The notes: a model not told the origin generated them from the sequence alone. A stretch of DNA of 64,000 nucleotides from Wolfiporia cocos (GCA_029448655.1 JACCLO010000003.1:2852001-2916000), one strand, 5' to 3'. Counted from the first letter of the stretch, positions 48,001 through 60,558 are shown. A program made the numbers and translations.

Positions 48001-48287
48001 GTCCAGAGCCGGCAGCCCACACAATGAGTCCAACGCCTCCTAGCGCTAGCACGCGCACCAGAACCCAGAACACCCCGACGTCGGTAGACAGCAAGTAAGT
48101 CTTCCCAGCATGGAGCGCGAACACCAATGACGCGTTTGACAGCAGTAGTTGAGGAAGAATATTGCTGTAGCACGCTCAGTCAGGTTTACAATAGTCGGTA
48201 AGGTGCGCGAGAGGCGTACGATCTCGATCCTATGGACGAGGGACCCAGGGAGACCTTGTGCCGGGTTCGAGGATCTGCTGCCTCCAT
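45062..48287 (-). CDS. MSC2: Cation diffusion facilitator zinc transporter, MSC2 type
   Basis: The long multi-exon gene has a start proposed at 48287 (MEAADPRTRHKVSLG); this is the least certain point. The N-terminal half is a string of helices (VFWVLVRVLALGGVGLIVWA; MSSLLLFLKQAGLITAMYRL), typical of MSC2/ZnT5. The CDF core is YGVWTNSLGLISD then HMAFDCMAIGVGLIASVMAR, giving the HD-x-x-x-D zinc-site helix, and later GVFLHVMADTLGSVGVIVST. Between these lies a very long loop (about 46300-45690) of alternating His-Ser/His-Gly. The cytosolic CTD follows (LASYTFPRFW; IGSIHIQLERS). In yeast Msc2 pairs with Zrg17 to load zinc into the ER. Confidence 0.87.
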
Positions 48288-49007
48288 AGCTCAGTATACC
48301 CAGGCAGCGGCCCGTCGCCGAAGTCTGGTGTTATTCCAATATTATCTTGCTGAAGCAACCGTTAGCGCCTGAACAACAACAAGGACCAAGTCCAGGGAGC
48401 AGCCACCGGAGATGCAGACGCGAATCGTTGTCCTGCCCGGAGTGCGCATCAATCACGCCCTGTCAACTGAACGATCGAAGACACGTGGGATCGCGACAAG
48501 GCAACATCAAATCATACGCTGGGAAAGTGATTGTCGACGTATCGATTGACTATGCCTACCACCGCGATGTCTGCACGAATAATGAAGAGTCTGTAGCTAT
48601 AGTGTACCGGCGTAATAGCGAACTTAGTATGATATCCACCACTTACTCTTACCCGCCAGCAAGGAGAATAAGCGCTCGCGCCACTTGATCTCTCCAATTC
48701 CGAGTCGGGTATATTCAAGTGCCTCTTGCTGTGTGCATGTTCACACATGACATCATAAATTAACTGAGTCTTACTTGCTGAGCAGCTCATGACAGATAGG
48801 CCGTTATACAGAATAAATGTCGTATAGCACCCAGGTCTGATACCGCTTATTGATATGGAATACATAAACGCAACGAAGAAACATGTCCTACAACCGTGTC
48901 TAGTCCGACGCCAAGTTCTCACATCAATTAGCAGAACCAGCGACGAGGTCAGCCCAGAAAGCCTCCACCTACTGAGCGAGATATACAAGAGTGGAGAATG
49001 GGCACAT
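48288..49007. other. Intergenic, 720 bp
   Basis: This is the upstream region of the zinc transporter and the 3' region of the second zinc-cluster gene. The minus frame 48512-49147 is not conserved-looking. Nothing else was seen. Confidence 0.35.
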
Positions 49008-52000
49008 CTACGGCTGATTGAACTGCCCCATGAGATTGTACCAATGCATGTCCGGCGGAGGCATGAGGGCTTCAGGAGACCCACCGCCAGGCATGTATGC
49101 TGGGACGTAGTGTCCGGACATCGGGTCGACATGCGCGTACTCCGCATTCTGAATAGCCGTCACATCCAGGCCCATGGGTTGCGGTCTCATTGCCTGCTGG
49201 TGTGCCGACATTTCGTGGTCCATCATGCTGCCGTGCATTGCCGCTGACTGCTGCCAGTACGATGTCGAGTTAGCGTAGTGTGGATACTGCTGGTAGTTGT
49301 AGTCGACGGTCTGGCCGTAATTCCACTGCGGCACCACGTCTACCATCGGCTCTTGCATCTGGGGCACATTCTGCTGAGGCTGCGAGAAGGATGGACCCGC
49401 CATTTGGGACGGCGACATGTCATACTCCCTCGGACTGGACCCGCCTTGCGAGTGGGAGGCATGTGATGACGATGGCGAGGCTAGTGATGGTGAGGCTAGT
49501 GACGGCGATCGCCGCGATACCAGCCTGGTCTTCCCTCCGAGAGCAGCAAACTCGTCATCCTCTTTCACGGAGATCGTGGGAGCAGGGTTGCGCGGGATCG
49601 GCGACCGTGATTGATATTCTGTCATGGATTGTATGGCCTTGCTCTTGATCCTGTGTAGCACGGGCTGCGTGCTATTGGTTGGCATTCTGCGACTCCGGAA
49701 GCATGTTGTACTTACCAAAACCTTGGCAGCATTAGGGTTGTGCTTGACAGCTTCGAACAATCCGCACGCCACCTCCAGCTCTGAAAGGGCTGATCGTGCT
49801 AGTACCATGTTGGGGCTCTTGGTGGGTATGGAGCCGAGTACAATCTAGCGCGAATTAGACATGGTGTTGTTGGCAAGGGCAACGCAATACGCACTGAGCA
49901 CGAGAAGACGTGAGTGAAGAAGAACCACATGCGCTCAGTGAGTACGGGGTACTGCGAGTATAGGCTCTTGATAAGACCAACGAAGGCGCATGCACTTCTG
50001 TACGCTGCCAGCACCGACTGCGAATACTTGCTGCTCAACGGATCGTCTGGATGATCCTGCAGAGCACTTGCAAAGAAGCCCCGATGCATGTAGAAGATCG
50101 CTGTGGACGCATGATTACAGACGCTCTACGACATACTGGCGATCACCAAATGTACTCACTGATTTCGCGAATGGAGAACGCACAGTAGCCCTGCAGTGTC
50201 TTCTCGTACGTCACCGATTCCGGCTCGACCTTGGCTCCTCCAAAGCCGGGGACCCGGAGCGAGGGCGGCAAGTAGAAGTCCCGTACTTTCCTGTCAAGAT
50301 CTAAGATGGCCTTGTAACTGGTGATCCGAGCACCAAACGCTTGTTCATGGACGACGCTCTGACAACGTGAAACGAAACGGTGCTTCCATGCAGCAACTGT
50401 ACAAGATACGCCGACAGCCAGAGATACCGGTGAGATACTCTCTAATCGTAGTCCGTTGAATTGACATACAGCTCATCTCAGGTTCGCCTTGGTCAGTCTT
50501 GGTGGTTGGATTTTCTGGAATTTGACAGTCGATGAACGACATGGAGAGTGAGGGTGGACGACCAAACGTGAGACTCTGTCATGGAGGAGATTGCAATTAG
50601 CGTAGCTTCATAATGGTGCGATCGCCAACCTACCTGCCATGAGTCGTAGGTAAGCAATTCGTAGAACAACGTCCTCCTTCTAAAGGCTTCTTCCGGGTTC
50701 AGGTTCCATTTATTGCCGTCGCGGTCTAATACTGGCGTGTAAGCAAAATGCGCCCGAACGGATTTCTCAGGCAGACTTACGGAGACCGAGCTGCGTAGGA
50801 GAAACGGTTCAGGAAGACTATCTCTCAAGAACAGAACCAATTTACTGACCGTAAGGGCTAGCTTGACGGCAAGCCCCATCAAGGCCCACCGCGGGTTCTC
50901 GACATTGGATAAGAACATGAAATGGCACATTAGAAGCTGTGCACGTGAGATGAGCAATCGTCCGTGGACATCGGGCGGCGGTACCAACCAAAGCCTGAAT
51001 CGCTGGGATGGTTTGGTGTTCCAAGATCGAATCTACCGAGAGTGCGGCTCGGCTCAGCTGATAATAGTGCATTGCTTCTGATGTGGACGGTGGTTTCGTT
51101 AAATCCAGCATCAAGCCCATAGCGATCACCAAAAACAAGATAGAAAGCCTATGAGAATCCATGACATCTTGGTCTATTGCAACCGCTGCTCTTTGCTCGT
51201 AGAACCGCGCCAGAACGGAGCTGTAGAACTCGGCCTGTGGGATTGGAGTGTACCTATATCGGCTCGTCAAATGAGGAATCTGTGGGGATCGAGGGCGATC
51301 ACGTACATCCAAGCCGCATGCTCAAAGTACAACGCCGCTAAGCGACGCGCTTCGGACTCGTCGGGCAAAGACTCGATCAAAGATTCTCGCACGCTTGCTG
51401 CATCGGATGCACTGGTCCAGAAGGGGAACGCGTAACTTGGCCAAGGCGCATCCGACGGTGACGAGCCTTGCGGACTTTCAGCGGCATCTTCGCCGCCTTC
51501 TTCATTCTATCAAACGCTACTCAACATGCATGCTACTCATCTGGCCACGCTGACAAATCTCACCTGTAACAAATACTGCAGAATGCGTTAGTCACCAGTC
51601 GCATGTAGAAGCGCAGAGCTTACCCAAGCGTTTGCTGTGGTTCCGAAGAACTTCGTGTGTCCCGCGTCCGTAATGGATCTGGGGATCGGTTTGTTCGACT
51701 CGGTGCATGTTGCCAGACTTATATGACTCACAGGGAACCCACTGCATCGATCGCCTCCGCAGTGTCCGGCTCTGGCTCCGGCGGCACTTCTTCTGGTGCC
51801 TCCCTCTCAAGCGGCCTCTTAATTTGCAGGAGCTCTTCAGATAGCAGTGGATGTGGTTCGAGAGAGATTTGGCTATGTGCTTCTAACAATGCGTCCTCTA
51901 ACTGCCTCACGCGGGATGCCAGAGAGGTGATCTTCTCATGGAGAACCTCAGTATTAGCCAGCACAAATCTGGGCGTTCACTTGAGATTTCAAGCGGAGAA

Positions 52001-52360
52001 TGTGTTCAGTCGGAACTTATACCTGTTGCCCTTGCCAGTCGTGAGTGACCCTAGTCCGACAGGTCAATCATTGCATAAGGAGGGCAAGCGCGATCGGCGA
52101 AGAACTCACCCTCGGGGCAGATCGCGGCACATCCTTTCTTCACACAACTCGTGCATGGGAACACCCTCGAGCATCTGCAGACAATGAGTGAAACCAGTGG
52201 GCCAGGAGTACGACGACCACGGACCTGAGCTTAAGCCTGAGGCGAGCCAGCGTCAAAAAGGAAGTAGCGCGGGGACTGGAGAAACATACCTCCTGCACTC
52301 CGCACAGGACAATGTGGTGTTACGTCGCCTCGACATGGCCTGCGGGACTGACGAAGACAT
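49008..52360 (-). CDS. Zn(II)2Cys6 fungal transcription factor (copy 2 of a paralogous pair)
   Basis: The start MSSSVPQAMSRRRNTTLS is at 52360; exon 1 ends at 52290. A 12-nt exon (52236-52225) and an exon from 52174 rebuild CAECRRLKLRCSRVFPCTSC then VKKGCAAIC, the same spacing as copy 1. A coiled coil, NTEVLHEKITSLASRVRQLE, and the Fungal_trans domain follow (LSILFLVIAMGLMLDLTKPP; EAMHYYQLSRAALSVDSILE; SLTFGRPPSLSMSFIDCQIP). IFYMHRGFFASALQDHPDDP matches LLYMHRGFFARAISDHPEDP of copy 1. The tail is Met/Gln/Tyr-rich and diverged. It is nuclear and DNA-binding; targets are unknown. Confidence 0.9.
52225..52236 (-). other. 12-nt microexon inside the zinc-cluster motif
   Basis: On the minus strand the sequence is ctcag|GCTTAAGCTCAG|gtccgt. 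Joined to AG of exon 1 and A of exon 3, it encodes R-L-K-L-R. Only with it does the C-x2-C-x6-C spacing appear, matching the paralogue exactly. Confidence 0.8.
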
Positions 52361-54227
52361 CAAAGACGAGGGGAGGGGGCTGTGGACGCTGCAGGGCAGC
52401 GGGGCAAGGCTTTGGACGCTGATGTTACGTGTTGTGCTATCACCATCACTTGAAAATGGTAATTTGTTTGACGCTATTCCGGTGATGAGACACATACCCT
52501 GAGCTTGATCGCTTCGACGAGTGCGCTGTGCGCTGCGGACCTCGACGCGGACATTCGGGCTCCCGACTAGATATCCCAGCTGTGCGATATCCGTCGGCCC
52601 TTGCTCGATCCCGCGTCCGCGTCGAGCTCGAGATTATGCTTGTACTCTATCTGCAGATTTAGACATTAATGCTTCCGACGCCGACCCCGTCCAGCGGTTT
52701 GCACGTGATAAGACCCTGTTTACTAGTGGCGCTGTCGGCGTGGCGTTCCAGATACTGCCGCTCATGTCCATGATTCCCGTATGGAAGTCGTCCTTGGACC
52801 CGCTCTTTGCCAGAGCGACCACTATGTTGGTTCTCCTTGCCGGTGGTTCATGAGCGTGTCTCTTGTAAGCCTGCCTTCAAAGCCATTCACAAAAGCTGAT
52901 ACGAATCAGCTGGGGCTCGGACAAGAATTGTCTCGTGTTCTAGGCAGCTCTCCGGCGCGCCGGCGATATGTCATTAATTCGTCCCCAAACTCTATTAGGC
53001 GTGCAACTAAATCGTCTCGCTCAGCCAGAGGGCCGCCGCGATGCTTCAAAGGACACCTTCGTTCCGTCGGAACATAGCTCCCTTGCGGCACTTGCAGCTG
53101 TCGTTCTCGATCTCGGGCACAACATGCTCTGAGCGGGGGCGAGTAGATAGGTAGGCGCGAGTGACGGAAATATTGAGTCAGCGGCAGCCTGATCCTAAAA
53201 TGGCGCACACGAGGTTCAATGCGTCCGGACCCTCCATCGTAGTTGGTGAATGCCATGTCGGCAGTATACTCATATTTCACTCCACAGGAATTGAATTCAA
53301 CAGATGATCATTCTAATTGTTCTACCTAATGATAGGTTCCTGCCTGGGTCCCAAACACGGTGGCGAAACCGCTAGCAAGCACCGAGAGCTCAAAGACATT
53401 CAAGAACTACAGGACTACTGGTGGCAAGGAGTTTGGCCTTTCCCAAATCGTTCTTTAGATCTCAATCTTGATCGAGTCGATCCCCGCAGGTTGTCGGACC
53501 CTGCCGCCACCCATAGGTCTCTAGACGCGTGGGACTTCAGGGGACATCAGCTATCTGTAGGAACCTCTGGGGTCCAGATACTGTCAAGTGTCGGCAGCGA
53601 ACCGATACAATATTCTAGACTGCGAGGATTTGATTTCTCTCGGTCAGAAGCACGCCGATGTTGCATAACGTATATATCTTCGATTCTTCTCCGTTCTCAA
53701 GAATTGTGTTGTCGACTTCGATGCATATTGATGGCCTGGTGGCAAGTAACACATGTCAACACAAAATGATCCAAACTGTAACGAGCAGTGTTCTCCGGAA
53801 GAATGGACAGTCCATGGCAAGCCGGCCGCGATGCGTGCAATTGCGTCTCTTATACCTACTCGCCTTCATAAGGGCTTACCTCAATAATTACGGCGCTGAT
53901 ATCGGTCTCTCTGATGCAGACTTTCAAGTGATAACCATCGCGTACTGTGGCGATGTTAACACACCCTCCAGCATACCATCGGAAAGCAGGAAATACATAC
54001 AGTATCCGTCAGCTTATTCAGCCTGAGAACGAGCGTTGCCATATAGAGCGTCCATGCTTTGACAGTGCATAGTCCATTACATAAGGAGAAGATCTAGCCT
54101 CTCTAATAAGCAGCTTTGATGACCATGATTGGTCAAACCGGTGGATACGGTAAATGCCATATTGAGTGCACCTTCATCGCTGCAATTGTCGTGATGCAAG
54201 TACTGGGACTCCCAGTCTTTCCCCACC
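52361..54227. other. Intergenic, 1.9 kb
   Basis: Frames at 52521-52853, 53317-53769 and minus 52906-53280 show no recognisable motif or exon chain. No repeat was seen. Confidence 0.35.
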
Positions 54228-57200
54228 ATGCTTGCTCCTCCAACGATATCAATCCCAGTACCTTCTAACGGAGGTCTGGAAACAGGCTTAGACACCTCTG
54301 CATCTCAGAAGTTCCCCCACACCCGTGCGCAGCTCACGGCGATTGCCCGCCAGTACAAGCCAGCCGATGCGTTCGACACCGATCCTGAGGGCGATGACCC
54401 CCGCGTCGATTCAGCGCTTGTGGGGAAGGTCGCTGTACTGCTCGATGGCGAGCGCGAGGATGAACTCAAGCTGCTACTGAAGGGGTCTTTTGGGCCCATA
54501 GTTGAGGAAGAGGTAAGTGCTGGCTTCTGGGACCCGGCAATGTTCCTAGCCTGCTCCACGGAGAACCACAATGCCTGCTTGCTGCAGCACATCACGTAAA
54601 GCTGCGCCCATCGAAGATAGTGTACGCATTGTGGCCTTGCCGTGGCCTCGATTGCCTATCCCCAGACAGTCTACCAGGGCACGCGGGGTGAGCGCTGAGT
54701 AGGAACTGTCTACATAGTCATGGGGTATACCGTGTATTGTCATCACCGAAAGCATAAATGTGGTGGACGGATTCTTCCGTCATACCGTCCACGTCGGCGG
54801 TGCAGATTTGTTCAATGACCAAATACAACCCTTAGGCGGACGAAGCTGCGAAGATTGTGCATTAATGATGAGGACGTTCCGTCCTCCGGTTGTCTTCTGA
54901 TCATAGGACCCTATTACTCGGCCTTAAATGTTTGGCCATCCTCATACAGTTGCTAACTCTCGTATTTCAGCTCGAACAACACGTTCTCGACCTCATGCAC
55001 AAGCACAGAGATGATGTGGAGAACGTTCCGTTCCACTTCCTGACCCCGACTCGTCGACCCATCTCTCGACCCTCTTCTCGCGCGTCTACTCATTCCGCGC
55101 GTCTCATCCCTCGTCCAGATACTCCCAATTCTGCTCCTAGCTCGCCTCTCGCCATGATCTTTCGTAGACCGCATACGCCTTTGACTTCGCCTCTCGGTGC
55201 TCAGAATGCGCAAGCTCAGGGATCGTCGTATATCACCGCACGCAGCGACTCTCCTAGCACGTCTCCGTTAATCACACACGCGCAATTTACCGCCAGTTTG
55301 CCCGCGTCGCCGATCAGCTCTCCGCGCTCACTCAATGCGAAAGCGAATGAGTTCAAGCCCATCCCGCGCCCACTTTCTGCGGCCTCCTCAAACCCGAGCT
55401 CCTTGGCCGCCCTCAGGGATCAGACGCCGTCACCGGACATGTGGGCGCATACTCCACAGCGGCCGACATCGAAGCTTGCGATCGCCGCACCGCTGACCCC
55501 GGACAGCGCGCTCCTGCCTCGCGCGCTTACGCCGAGCTCGTCGCTTCGCTCGTCAATGCGCCCTGACGAGAATAGCGATGAGGAAGACCCGTTCGACCCG
55601 TTCGCTGCGAGCACTGGCCCGCGTTCGTTCCATCCCGTCGGCGAGGACCTCGACTCGCCCTGGGCGCAATCCGTGTCCTCACTGGTCGCGGATGAGCCAC
55701 AGTTCGCGACGCTTGCGGGCGGGCAGCCGCCACCTCCTCAGGACGGCGAGGAGATGGACCCGGATACCACAGCGATGCTTACAGACGGAATGACGCCGTT
55801 CGACGTCTTGAGTTCTGTGTTTGGCGCAACGCTTGCGCCGTCTGAACTCGAGGAAGCCTTGGCATCCAATGGATACGACTTCGAGCGGGCCATGACATGG
55901 CTCGTCGACAGGCAGATGGCAAGTCCGCCTCAGAACAGTTCCGCCCCGCGCATACAGTCTCTGGGAAACAGGGTCCAATTGGTCTCGCGCGACGCAATAA
56001 TGCGTGGTGGCCGGGGTGGGTTCTTCCCAAATACCCCTCCAGGTGCACGTAACGGACAGCGCTTCGTCAACGGACGACCGGTTCCAGGTGGTAATAGAGT
56101 ATGCAGATACTTCCTGGCCGGCGAGTGCTTGCGTGCCGACTGTCGTTTCAGGTGAGTCGTACTGCTTCGTTGCGTGAACACAGGATTGACGTCTGCATAT
56201 CAGCCATGACTTGGAACGAGCCCTTTGCAGATTCTGGCTGCGTGGCACCTGCGCTAAGGGCGAGAATTGCGAGTTCTTGCATCATCTGCCCAACGACATC
56301 GACGTGGCTGGTCTTTCGCATGCAATGGCACATACCGACATCAATGCAGCGCCTGCAGAACGTGCTCGCAGCGCGTCCCCGGACGAGTTCCCAACTCTCA
56401 ACCATGCGGTCCAGTCGGAAGTCAACAGGAACGGCCGCGGTGGCTACCGCTACGGCCGCGACAACGGCGCCTACCACGATCCGGGAAGGACGAGGTTTGC
56501 AGCAGCAGTGAAGAGGCCTCCACCTGTCACAGCTACCGCTGCTGTGCAGGCGCAGACCGTTAAGGATCCTGCGTTGATTATCGCGCGCCGTGAGGCAATG
56601 GGCGCAGCTGCCGAGCCGCTCAATCACAATACGTCTATTGTTGCCCCGAAACCGTCTCCGCGCATCAAGTTGCGCCCACCTATGCTGCTGCCTACGTTAC
56701 CTACAGGTGAGGCTGTGAATAACCTTTACATGACCTACCGCTCCCGGTGAGTATTATGACATGAGGCTTGTCACATTGCGCTGATGCAGTGCAGGGCGCT
56801 GCGCCTTGGAGCGGCTCGCAACGCCTGCCTGTCGCGCGCTGCCGACGCGTGGAGAAGAGGAGACGGTGCGGCTGCTAAGCGCTTCAGCCGCGAGGGCCAC
56901 GACCTCAATGCGAAAATGAGCGCGGAAATGGTGGAAGCTGCAGGCAAGCTCGTCCGCGAACGCGCCCGTCTCGCTGAACAGGCGGTACGCGCGCGCGATG
57001 CCAGCTGGTCAGACGACTACGGTGACAGGACTGCACGCGGTCGCATCAGCGGTGCGGGCTTTGGTGTCTGCCTCGGCATCGCCAGTCAGAGCGTTGGCGG
57101 GGAGGGGCAGAAGCAGACCCCAGAGGAACGCACGGAGGTCATGCTGGATCTGCATGGTCTACACTCTGCCGAGGCGACAGAGGTCTTAGAGGAGTTCCTG

Positions 57201-57511
57201 CTTGCGGTACGATACCATTTACATTGTCCATCTCTTAATTCTGACATGATCTTATTAGCTGGAGCGGGAGCATTTCTACGGCTTGGGTAAGCTGACCTGC
57301 TATTTGGTTTGCCATGAACATTGATCTTATTCTCCAACGCACAGCCTATCTGGTCGTAGGCGAAGAGAAGCACACAGGAACCCAAGATCCTGCGCGTGGT
57401 ACGTCGCGCGCGCGTCTTGCTGCCGGCGTGCGCGAGTGGCTTCACTTATGGGGCTACCCTTGGAGCGAGCGTGACGGAGTGATTTGCGTCGACCCCCTTA
57501 CTCATTCCTGA
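54228..57511 (+). CDS. CUE/UBA-like, double CCCH zinc finger, DUF1771-SMR protein (Cue2-like)
   Basis: Six exons (54228-54512, 54971-56151, 56204-56746, 56795-57206, 57259-57286, 57345-57511) give 871 aa. A UBA/CUE-like helix set lies near residues 380-420 (PFDVLSSVFGATLAPSELEE, then ALASNGYDFERAMTWLVDRQ). Two CCCH fingers follow: C-x7-C-x4-C-x3-H (CRYFLAGECLRADCRFSH) and C-x7-C-x5-C-x3-H (CRFWLRGTCAKGENCEFLH). A DUF1771 helix (RDAWR-like AADAWRRGDGAAAKRFSREG) leads into SMR with LDLHGLHSAEATEVLEEFL. In yeast the CUE/SMR protein Cue2 cuts mRNA at collided ribosomes; this larger protein may act similarly, which is inference. Residues 100-340 are Ser/Pro-rich linker. Confidence 0.88.
54513..54970 (+). 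other. Unusually long intron of the CUE/SMR gene
   Basis: This intron is 458 bp (GTAAGTGC ... TTTCAG), while the other introns read in the window are mostly 50-70 bp. On the minus strand it holds a 69-codon frame (54546-54755, including LVDCLGIGNRGHGKATMRTL) that has protein-like composition. It could be an inserted gene fragment or transposon remnant. The splice itself keeps the host frame. Confidence 0.5.
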
Positions 57512-57967
57512 TGATGGGATCCGCACGTCTCGCTGACAAGGAGGCCCGACGATTGGTTTTGCAAAGAGAAGAAGGCAAGTGTTGAAGAACCCCCACTTTG
57601 TACGCTTAGTGTACGTATATAGACAGTCGGATATGTTGCAGGTGAATGTATGTAGTATCACGCCTTGGGATCCTGACAAATTATGTCTGTCAGAAATTGT
57701 GCTATTGAAATAGCTCGTAGTAACTGTGGCAGGCTGACTGTTTGATCTTGCGGCTGTTGCGCTGTTGCGGCAACATGGCGGCATGTGGCCGACCGCCGCG
57801 CGCGCAGTTCCCTTCGCCGCAACATCGTGCTAGTCGCCACATTCAATCTGTCTCTCCTCAGCATCGCCATCATCCAGTGCTGGCACCGCAGTCTATCGTA
57901 ACGGGGGGTTGAACCCTCTAGTGTCATCGTTCGGCCTATTGTTCGTACAGCTCTACCACAAACCACC
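57512..57967. promoter_or_regulatory. Upstream region of the coiled-coil gene
   Basis: A 456-bp gap between two plus-strand genes. The minus frame 57658-58056 overlapping it is a shadow. No repeat was seen. Confidence 0.35.
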
Positions 57968-59368
57968 ATGTCGACCGCCATTGCGATCTCTAACGCCGAC
58001 GACCCTTTCGACCCTCTCGCCTTGCACCCTGACCGGCCGCCCTCGATTGACTTCAATCTGGACCTGGAGCATCAGTTGGAAAGCGAGTCTATACCCTGTT
58101 CTCCGACGGATACCGAAGAGCGGCCTCAGTCGTTGGACACGAACGTCCTCGCGTCCATCGTAACGCAGCTTCGCCTTTCGCTGGAAACAGTGTCTAAGGA
58201 GCGCGATTCCCTCTCTGAGCAGCTGTCTGAGGCTAAATATCGCGAAGAGAACCTGAGGGAAGCGTTGCACACCGTCAGCGAGAAGTGCCACCGAACAGAA
58301 GCGGAGCTCGCGACTGCACGGGACCAGCATCAGGACGATGAGGATGCGATTGCCATGCTTCGGCAGAAAGTAGAGGAGAGCAGGTACGATCTGTTGTTAT
58401 TGAACATGAGATTCTGACTGACCGCACGGCTCCACAGACGCGCGCTCATGAGACTACAGACCGAGAGCCGGCGTATGAGCCAGATGTCCAACCTAACGTT
58501 GGACCTCTCCCGTGCTGGGCCTCATTCACCGAACGGAGCATCATCATCTAGACGTGCTTCCGCGTTCTCTCCGCTCACTGGTACTTCTGCTGGGCTCATG
58601 GGCCATCGCCGCATCTCCTCCTTCTCGGATCCTGGCAGTACCGAGAACGGTCTACAGCCCACCTCGCCATTGACCGGTGACCCTCGCCCCGTGCCTGCTC
58701 CCGCGAACGGACACAGTAAGCGAATCTCCGGCTTGTTCGGGCGCGGCACCCCCGCTGTCCCCGAAATGCTCACGATCGACGCCGCTGAGCTCGCCGGCCT
58801 CCGCAAGGAACTCGATGTGGTCAAGGAGCAACTGGAGGAGACCAAACACGAGCTGAGCGAGGCACAGGAGGCAAAGGAGGCATCAGAGCTGTGCGTCCGC
58901 GCGCTCCGCACGTTCATCGCTGAGAACAGCGTGGGCGAGCACGCGGCACGGAATAACGCGCGCCCTACCAAGTCGGCGCCCGCCGCTCCTCCAGCGCAGC
59001 CGCCTGCCAATACATCGCGTTGGAGCTTCAAGCTATGGACCACGTCTGACTCACCGGTTTCCGCTCCTCCACCTCCACCTGCGGCAACAGCCTCCGCACC
59101 TGTTGCCCGCAAGCTCGGCGGGTTGTTCAGCCCGCGATCGAGCATTTCCTCGAATGCTTGTTCTGTCCCTCCCGCTGTTCCTCCTGCATCCCATGAGTCA
59201 TCCTATATGGGCTCTGACACGTCTTCCGTCGCCGACTCGTCGAATGAGCCCGTGAGTCCCGTCTCTTCGAAACCTCGAGCGAGCGTCCTGGTACAGGATG
59301 CAGAACGAATGTCATTCGCCGAGGAAAGTGTTCCAGAGAGCGCGAAGCCAGTCGCCATTGCAGTGTAG
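57968..59368 (+). CDS. Conserved-looking coiled-coil protein of unknown function
   Basis: Two exons (57968-58383, 58438-59368) give 448 aa. After an acidic DDPFDPLALHPD start, residues about 55-150 form a coiled coil (LASIVTQLRLSLETVSKERD; SLSEQLSEAKYREENLREAL). Residues about 255-310 form a second one (AAELAGLRKELDVVKEQLEE). The rest is Ser/Pro/Ala-rich with polyproline (PPPPP) and a basic GHSKRISGLFGRG patch. RWSFKLWTTSDSPV could be a short conserved core. It has no enzyme motif, signal peptide or membrane segment. A scaffold or trafficking role would fit, but that is a guess; I do not recognise the family. Confidence 0.75.
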
Positions 59369-60558
59369 TTTATGTAGTATATATGGGATCAGGGATCGTT
59401 GGACGACTTGTACACTTGCGGGAGGCAGTGACCCGCTCTCACGACGGCTTGCTCGTTTTATACCTACATTACATTCGAGACTACCACACGATACATTCGG
59501 ATATTCTTTCACCTCATAGTTAGATTTATTCCCATCCTCGAATCTGTATGATACCATATCTGACGTGGTCGATAGCAAGTATATGTGAAGAGGTTGACTC
59601 AGCTGCTGCTCCCTCGTGTTTCACCCAAGCTAGCGGTAGTCGACGTCATCCGTTGCAACCAGGAACCCTCAGATATCGAGCGCTGCAAGTTATATATGCA
59701 ATCATCGAATATTTTGAAACGCCGTCATTAACCAGCTGCTAGATTCCAACGCGATATTACAAAATTGAGTAGAGAGTGCTAGAGTGGATCTTTCTCAATT
59801 ATAATACAGCGCGGACGAGGGGGTTGGATTCCAGCGTGTCCTATGGAGACTCTCAAAGTCAAGATAGATACGGATCCATGCACACATATGCGCAATACCG
59901 GTTCAAAACTCGCGATACTTCGACTGCAAAACCTGAGCTGAGGCTCAATATCAATTGTCATACGAGCCTCTGAATCACGCATGTTCACCTCGGCTGTGAA
60001 CCACTTGCAAAAGAATTAGTGAATTACACAGCAACGCTCGTCACTCATCATGTACAGTTGGGTTCGAACATTTGAGCATGCATACTGATGCATAATGCCC
60101 TATACCGATCACGGCAATACCTTGGGCTTTGACCTGCCCGAGCAATGATTAATGGGGCCTGAGGCCTGAGGTTTGAAAGCGTGCCCGCGAATGAAGTGTC
60201 GTAGCAAAGGCTTGCTGGGAACGAGCTTCTGAATCGTGTGTACCATCTGTGATCATGAACCGACGGAACTCTCGAACGATGTCATATCAACGATGGTCTG
60301 ATAGCTATATGGCAGTTTTGAACGCATACACCATCGAGGCTAGATAGTAGAGCAGAGCAACCAGACGATGAAGAGCCGCAGATTACGACAAAAGGCCTTG
60401 TTCTGTGAGTATGTTGCATCTGATGCATTCGCTTATTATTCTGTGTCTCACTTATATCAGTACATCACTATGTGCAGCCACAACGTGATGGTACTCAAGT
60501 CCTGCAATAGTACTCAGCTCGACGGATCGAATTTGTCGAATGGACATCAACTCCGCAT
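59369..60558. other. Convergent intergenic, 1.2 kb
   Basis: No gene, repeat or RNA signal is recognised between the coiled-coil gene and the ARP9-like gene. The short frames are unremarkable. Confidence 0.4.

Noticed and set aside
53317..54026. Two overlapping plus-strand frames (150 and 122 aa)
   Set aside because: No splice-consistent join, no motif, and composition drifting toward AT-rich; no support as a gene.
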